A stretch of 64,000 nucleotides of DNA, from NCBI GenBank assembly GCA_963706785.1, contig CAVPNJ010000012.1, positions 102,644 through 166,643 of the forward strand, in the 5' to 3' direction. Shown here in pieces: positions 59,743 to 64,000 of this stretch. A program made the position numbers and the translations under genes. Below the pieces are notes generated by a model that worked only from the letters and a program-made list of their open reading frames with translations, searched no databases and had not been told where the DNA came from. This DNA comes from Pollutimonas sp963706785. Its GTDB lineage: Bacteria; Pseudomonadota; Gammaproteobacteria; Burkholderiales; Burkholderiaceae_B. The first letter of the stretch is position 1. Each line of letters opens with the position of its first letter.

Positions 59743-60562
59743 TGAGATCCTGGTTTCGGTCGATATAGAGGGAATTGCGGGCGTTACTCACAGCGAGCAG
59801 ACCCGTAGCGGCAACAATGAATACGAACGCGCTCGCGCTGGATCGACGGCCGAGGCCGACGCCGCTATACGCGGCGCCTTCGACGGGGGCGCAGACGAGG
59901 TCTTGGTCGATGATTCCCACGGTAGCTTTCGCAACCTCTTGCTGGATCAGCTGGACGAACGTGCGCAAGTGGTTACGGGCAAGCCCCGTTATCTGGGCAT
60001 GGTGGCCGGCGTAGAGCGGCAGTGCGATGCCGTGTTTATGGTGGGTTACCATTCCAAGGCACAAACGGCCGGCATCTTGGCGCACACGATTAACAGCTTC
60101 GCGTTTCGTCGGGTGAAGGTAGACGGCACGGAGCTGGGCGAGGCCGGTTTGTATGGTGCATTGGCCGGCGAGTACAACGCATCTGTTGCACTGTTGACCG
60201 GAGACGATGTGTTCCTGGCAGAAACCTGCGCTCTGTTTCCTGGCGTGACATCGGTGGAAACGAAACGTGCTTACGGCAATGCTTCTTGTCTGTCGCTATC
60301 GCCGGCGCTGGCGTGCAAGCGAATCTATGAAGCCGCAGCTTCGGCGACCGGCAAAGTGCCGGGATTGCAACCTTTAATTCTTTCGAAGGCGCCATTTACG
60401 TGTGAATTGACGACGCAATCGCCGGGACATGCCGACTTGTTCTGCCAATTGCCCTTTACCACGCGGGCCAACGATGAGACCTTAAGCTTCCAGGCAGAGA
60501 GCATGTACGCATTAGTGCGGGTATTGAATAGCTTTTCTGCCATGTCGTTCATGTTGCGTTAA
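59699..60562 (+). CDS. DppA-type M55 D-aminopeptidase
   Basis: This is a 287-residue M55-family protein. The metal-binding Asp and Glu are in LVSVDIEGIAGVTH, a histidine lies in DDSHGSFRN, and further ligands are in GYHSKA and the GEAGLYGALAGEY helix. E. coli-type DppA forms a decamer that cleaves D-Ala peptides. It overlaps the end of the DmpA gene by 44 bp if ATG 59699 is used. A TTG at 59726 gives a more usual N-terminus but neither has a clear ribosome site. It is last in the iaaA-gsi peptide operon. Confidence 0.87.
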   Translation: MYCRSGASILKRTFSEILVSVDIEGIAGVTHSEQTRSGNNEYERARAGSTAEADAAIRGAFDGGADEVLVDDSHGSFRNLLLDQLDERAQVVTGKPRYLGMVAGVERQCDAVFMVGYHSKAQTAGILAHTINSFAFRRVKVDGTELGEAGLYGALAGEYNASVALLTGDDVFLAETCALFPGVTSVETKRAYGNASCLSLSPALACKRIYEAAASATGKVPGLQPLILSKAPFTCELTTQSPGHADLFCQLPFTTRANDETLSFQAESMYALVRVLNSFSAMSFMLR

Positions 60563-60650
60563 GAAGACGTGCGTTTCCCCAAGACATTAGTGTCGGTGCA
60601 CGCTGACGCTAGTCCAAAATCAGCGTTCGTAGTTCGTATAGACTACGCCA

Positions 60651-62711
60651 ATGCTAAATAGTAACTATTCCGACGTCTTAGTCGTCGTTTCACTTCTGGT
60701 CGCCATACTGGCGTCTTACACCGCTCTCGATATGGCCGGCCGTATCAGCACGGCTAAAGGTAATTCCTCTTATTGGTGGTGGGGTGGCGGTTCGTTCGCC
60801 ATGGGGCTAGGCATCTGGTCCATGCATTTTATTGGGATGCTGGCGTTTCGTTTGCCGATTGAACTTGGTTACGACCCCTGGATTACCTTGCTTTCGCTTG
60901 TCGTCGCCATTGCTTCATCCGCTTTCGCGTTATGGATCGCATGCCGAAGCCGGCTTACAGTGCAAAGGCTTTTGTGCGGCGCTTTGGTTATGGGTTCAGG
61001 CATAGCCGCGATGCACTACTTGGGCATGGAAGCCATGCGCATGCAGCCCGGAATTATCTATGACCCGGCTTGGTTCGCGGTGTCTATTGCTATTGCGGTT
61101 GTAGCGTCAGGCGCGGCGCTATGGATTACATTTCGGCTGCGCAGTGTATCCTCGAGAGTGCGTTTATTACGGTTCGGCGCAGCCATACTGATGGGCTGCG
61201 CCATCGTCGGGATGCATTACAGCGGCATGGCCGCGGCGCAGTTTCCCATAGGCAGCGTTTGTGGCGCAGCACGTTTCGGAATGGACACGCAGTGGCTATC
61301 ACTGATGGTTATCCTCGTGACCGTCGCGGTGCTCGCGATAGCGCTAATTATTTCTGTGCTCGATAATCGCTTCGAATCCAGTACGGGCGCGCTAAACGTT
61401 TCACTGACGGAAGCGAACAATTCGCTTCGACGGATGGCTTTACATGATGCTCTTACGGGATTGCCAAATAGGGCACTGCTTGAGGATCGCATCGAGCAGT
61501 CGATAGAGGCCTCTAATCGTAATCAAACCCGCTTTTCATTGCTCTTTATGGATCTTGATGGTTTCAAGGCTGTTAATGATGCCTATGGTCACGCAATCGG
61601 CGACCTTTTACTGATCGAGGTCGCGCAGCGAATCAAGAGCAGAATACGTGCGGAAGACACCGTTGCGCGCTTAGGCGGCGACGAATTCGTAGTGCTGATG
61701 CAAACCGGGGACCCAAGCGATTTAGCCACGCTGGCGGCTGAAATTGTCGAATTGATTGCCCAGCCTTTTACCGCAAAAGGGTATGAGCTACGTCTTTCAA
61801 CAAGCCTGGGAATCGCAATTTATCCCGAGCACGGATTGGATCCACACGCTTTACTGGTTAATGCGGACGCCGCGATGTATCACAGCAAAGACGCCGGACG
61901 TAACGGATATTCGTTTTTTGATCCGTCAATGAACGTTAACGCAGAGGACCATTTGCGGCTTGTTCATGATCTGCGTCTTGCGGTGGAACGCAATGAGCTG
62001 GTCTTGCATTACCAAGCCAAATTCGACGATCCGTATGGACCAGTGGTAGGTGCCGAAGCATTGGTAAGGTGGCAGCACCCGATACGTGGCATGGTGCCGC
62101 CAGATCGGTTTATCCCGGCCGCCGAGAAGACGGGGTTGATCATTGCGATTGATACCTGGGTTTTAAACGAGGCGTGTCGCCAATTAAAGATATGGCACAA
62201 CTCGGGAAGACCCGATTGGACTGTCGCCGTTAACTTGTCGGCCCTGCAATTTCGTCACTCTGCCCTTATCGGCACGGTCCGACAGACGCTGGAGCGCTAC
62301 CAGCTTCCTGCTAAATCCCTGGTTCTTGAAGTTACCGAGTCGACCGCCATGCGCGATGTTGAAGCAAGCATGGCGATATTGGACGAGCTCGACGCAATGG
62401 GCGTCAGAATATCGATTGACGATTTTGGCACGGGATACTCGAGTCTGCTTTATCTGAAAAGACTGCCGGCCAGCGAACTGAAGATCGACCGCGGATTTAT
62501 TGGCGAACTGGCGCAAAACTCCGAAGATGCCGCGATCGTATCGGCGATTGTGGGCTTGGGAAAAGCGCTGAAGATGAATATAGTTGCTGAGGGCGTCGAA
62601 ACCCTGTCACAGCAAGAGCTTTTAACCGAATTGGGTTGCGATTCTTTACAGGGTTATCTGCTTGGGCATCCTGTCCCAGCGACGGAGTTTTTCGATGCAG
62701 CAAAGATTTAA
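60651..62711 (+). CDS. MHYT-GGDEF-EAL cyclic-di-GMP protein
   Basis: This is a 686-residue protein. Residues 1-235 form an MHYT membrane sensor with three conserved units (SMHFIGM, AMHYLGM, GMHYSGM), thought to bind copper and sense gases. The GGDEF domain has intact GGDEF at 342-346 and an inhibitory RxxD site (RAED 333-336) five residues earlier. The EAL domain has EALVR at 469-473 and the DDFGTGYSSL loop. Both catalytic motifs look complete, so it may be bifunctional. It makes or breaks cyclic-di-GMP. It stands alone with its own promoter region of about 90 bp. Confidence 0.93.
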   Translation: MLNSNYSDVLVVVSLLVAILASYTALDMAGRISTAKGNSSYWWWGGGSFAMGLGIWSMHFIGMLAFRLPIELGYDPWITLLSLVVAIASSAFALWIACRSRLTVQRLLCGALVMGSGIAAMHYLGMEAMRMQPGIIYDPAWFAVSIAIAVVASGAALWITFRLRSVSSRVRLLRFGAAILMGCAIVGMHYSGMAAAQFPIGSVCGAARFGMDTQWLSLMVILVTVAVLAIALIISVLDNRFESSTGALNVSLTEANNSLRRMALHDALTGLPNRALLEDRIEQSIEASNRNQTRFSLLFMDLDGFKAVNDAYGHAIGDLLLIEVAQRIKSRIRAEDTVARLGGDEFVVLMQTGDPSDLATLAAEIVELIAQPFTAKGYELRLSTSLGIAIYPEHGLDPHALLVNADAAMYHSKDAGRNGYSFFDPSMNVNAEDHLRLVHDLRLAVERNELVLHYQAKFDDPYGPVVGAEALVRWQHPIRGMVPPDRFIPAAEKTGLIIAIDTWVLNEACRQLKIWHNSGRPDWTVAVNLSALQFRHSALIGTVRQTLERYQLPAKSLVLEVTESTAMRDVEASMAILDELDAMGVRISIDDFGTGYSSLLYLKRLPASELKIDRGFIGELAQNSEDAAIVSAIVGLGKALKMNIVAEGVETLSQQELLTELGCDSLQGYLLGHPVPATEFFDAAKI

Positions 62712-62932
62712 CATCTATGCAGACCCGGATCGAAGGCCCTTTACAGGAAGGGTACTAAGTCGTTCAGTGAGGAAAATGGCCAGACTTGTCGTTTTGCGCA
62801 AGTCTGGTTTGTAGCGTGAAGTCTACAAAGATATGCCTCGTGCACCTAAACTTGTCTTATCCTCAATTCTAAGAAGAAAAACGAAACGATAAGACGCTTG
62901 CTTACGACGTCTTGGCCTCGTTTGCGAGACAA

Positions 62933-63880
62933 ATGAATATCTGTGTACTGGATGACTATCAAGCGGTAGCTCAGCGTTGTGCAAATTGGAGCCAGCTCGA
63001 AAAAGCGGCCAGTGTCCATTTTTTTGGCGAGCATATTGCACAGTCCAATCTGGTCGAGCGTTTGAAGCCGTACGACGTGATCGTCGCCATGCGAGAACGC
63101 ACTCGTTTTCCGGCCACTCTATTGCATCAACTTCCGAACTTGCGTCTTTTGGTCACCACCGGCCCGCGCAACAAAGGCATTGATTTATTAGCCTGCCAGG
63201 AGCTCGGAATTACCGTCTGTGGCACACGGAGCGATCCAATGTTGGCGGCGGAACATGCATGGGCGATGATAATGGCTCTATTCAAGCGTGTCGCACCGAA
63301 TGACGCTGACTTACGGTTGGGGCGCTGGCAACCCGCTTTGAGTTCCTCCGTGAAGGGGTCTGTCCTCGGTTTGATTGGGCTAGGCAAGCTTGGTCAACGA
63401 ATGGCTCGCTTTGGCCATGCGTTTGATATGGAAGTGATCGCATGGAGTCCTAATTTGACTGCCGAGCGATGTGCTCCGTTCAACGTTCAGTGTGTCGAGA
63501 AACTGGAATTGCTTAGCCGCTCGGACGTAGTCAGTGTTCACATGGTGCTTGGCGAAGCCACCCGGCATATCGTGGACAAGAGTGATCTTCAACATATGAA
63601 ACGTTCCGGATTTCTCGTCAACACCTCCCGTGGCGGCCTGGTGGACGAGTTGGCGTTATGCGAGGCATTACAGGAAAAGCGTCTTGCCGGCGCTGCCCTT
63701 GATGTGTTCGAGACAGAGCCGCTGCCAGCTGATTCGCCCGTGCTGAATGCCCCCAATCTTTTGCTTAGCCCTCACGTGGGCTATGTGTCGTGGCAGAACT
63801 ATCAGTTGTATTACGGCGATGCCGTGGAAGATATCAAGCAGTGGCTTGCAGGAAATCCGGTTCGATTGCTGGAAGTCTAA
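62933..63880 (+). CDS. D-2-hydroxyacid dehydrogenase
   Basis: This is a 315-residue D-isomer-specific 2-hydroxyacid dehydrogenase. The NAD motif is LGLIGLGKLGQRMARFG. The substrate Arg is in VNTSRGGLVDE, the catalytic Glu in FETEPLPADSP and the His in SPHVGYVSW. It begins at ATG 62933 (MNICVLDDYQAVA); an in-frame TTG at 62912 has no support. The branch resembles phosphoglycerate or hydroxypyruvate-type enzymes without the C-terminal ACT domain. It is a single gene, 221 bp after the cyclic-di-GMP protein. Confidence 0.9.
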   Translation: MNICVLDDYQAVAQRCANWSQLEKAASVHFFGEHIAQSNLVERLKPYDVIVAMRERTRFPATLLHQLPNLRLLVTTGPRNKGIDLLACQELGITVCGTRSDPMLAAEHAWAMIMALFKRVAPNDADLRLGRWQPALSSSVKGSVLGLIGLGKLGQRMARFGHAFDMEVIAWSPNLTAERCAPFNVQCVEKLELLSRSDVVSVHMVLGEATRHIVDKSDLQHMKRSGFLVNTSRGGLVDELALCEALQEKRLAGAALDVFETEPLPADSPVLNAPNLLLSPHVGYVSWQNYQLYYGDAVEDIKQWLAGNPVRLLEV

Positions 63881-64000
63881 ACGGGCAGCGCGATCGCCCG
63901 CTATGTCGAAGTAAATAATTCAATTAAGGAGATGAAAACAATTATTGCGTTCAGCGCTTACTGAATGATCACAATGTCGACGATGCCGTGTATAACGCGG
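63881..64000 (+). other. End of window, possible start of a further gene
   Basis: A good AAGGAG box precedes ATG 63932, but that frame ends after 10 codons (TGA 63962-63964). ATG 63965 immediately after the TGA opens a frame running to the window edge. This may be a short leader peptide before a gene, or a frameshifted gene start. It cannot be resolved without more sequence. Confidence 0.3.

Noticed and set aside
1..64000. Phage, integrative element or insertion sequence
   Set aside because: I found no integrase, transposase, tRNA-adjacent direct repeat or phage structural gene in any frame.

Overview
The window looks like a chromosomal stretch of a betaproteobacterium, most likely Alcaligenaceae (Bordetella/Achromobacter/Pusillimonas group). 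This is inferred from five Bug/TctC-type solute receptors, the density of LysR, IclR and GntR regulators beside small catabolic operons, and gene orders typical of that group. I saw no rRNA, tRNA, CRISPR array, transposase or phage gene. Most of the window is accessory catabolism and transport.

Layout. 1-420: 3' end of a YhhQ-type queuosine-precursor transporter. 597-4846: an aromatic-acid type cluster (PcaD-like enol-lactonase, LysR, Bug receptor, YciI protein, muconate-cycloisomerase-like enzyme). 5053-10583: a two-component system divergent from a periplasmic redox operon (cytochrome b, Tat-exported molybdoenzyme, Met-rich MXKDX-repeat peptide, MsrB, MsrA). This is probably an oxidant (hypochlorite-type) defence module. 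10799-14477: a TfdA/TauD dioxygenase plus Bug receptor with a divergent IclR, then a second IclR gene broken by an in-frame TGA. 14617-20627: a complete branched-chain-amino-acid-type ABC transporter with an amidase. 20747-25838: gene remnants, two SDRs plus a Bug receptor, a LysR and a second dioxygenase. 26072-31340: a poorly organised zone with a small membrane protein, an SDR lacking the usual Tyr/Lys pair, dehydrogenase and hydrolase remnants, a ParDE-like toxin-antitoxin pair, an isocitrate-lyase/PEP-mutase family protein and a frameshifted epimerase-like gene.

31471-37505: a LysR-controlled operon (SDR, Bug, carboxymuconolactone-decarboxylase family, LigI-like amidohydrolase, Bug, unknown protein) that looks like an unassigned catabolic pathway. 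37529-41750: an EmrAB-type drug efflux system with its outer-membrane channel. 42131-45034: a CDF metal transporter and an ArnT-like glycosyltransferase. 45146-47812: an MlrC remnant, then a PcaC-like plus 3-hydroxyisobutyrate-dehydrogenase-like operon facing a GntR regulator, with two identical 13-bp palindromes in the shared intergenic region. 47870-49403: a probable surface protein with an Asn/Gly repeat and a disrupted N-terminal frame. 49922-51901: a BetT-like BCCT transporter. 52069-60562: an iaaA-gsiABCD operon extended by a frameshifted DmpA-type peptidase and a DppA-type D-aminopeptidase. 60651-63880: an MHYT-GGDEF-EAL protein and a D-2-hydroxyacid dehydrogenase.

Two themes stand out. 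First, small receptor-plus-enzyme operons each sit beside their own regulator, while the only tripartite-transporter membrane subunit seen is a TctA fragment. Second, an unusual number of otherwise well-preserved genes carry single disruptions (the IclR TGA, and frameshifts in the epimerase, DmpA and the surface protein). These could be genuine decay or sequencing error.
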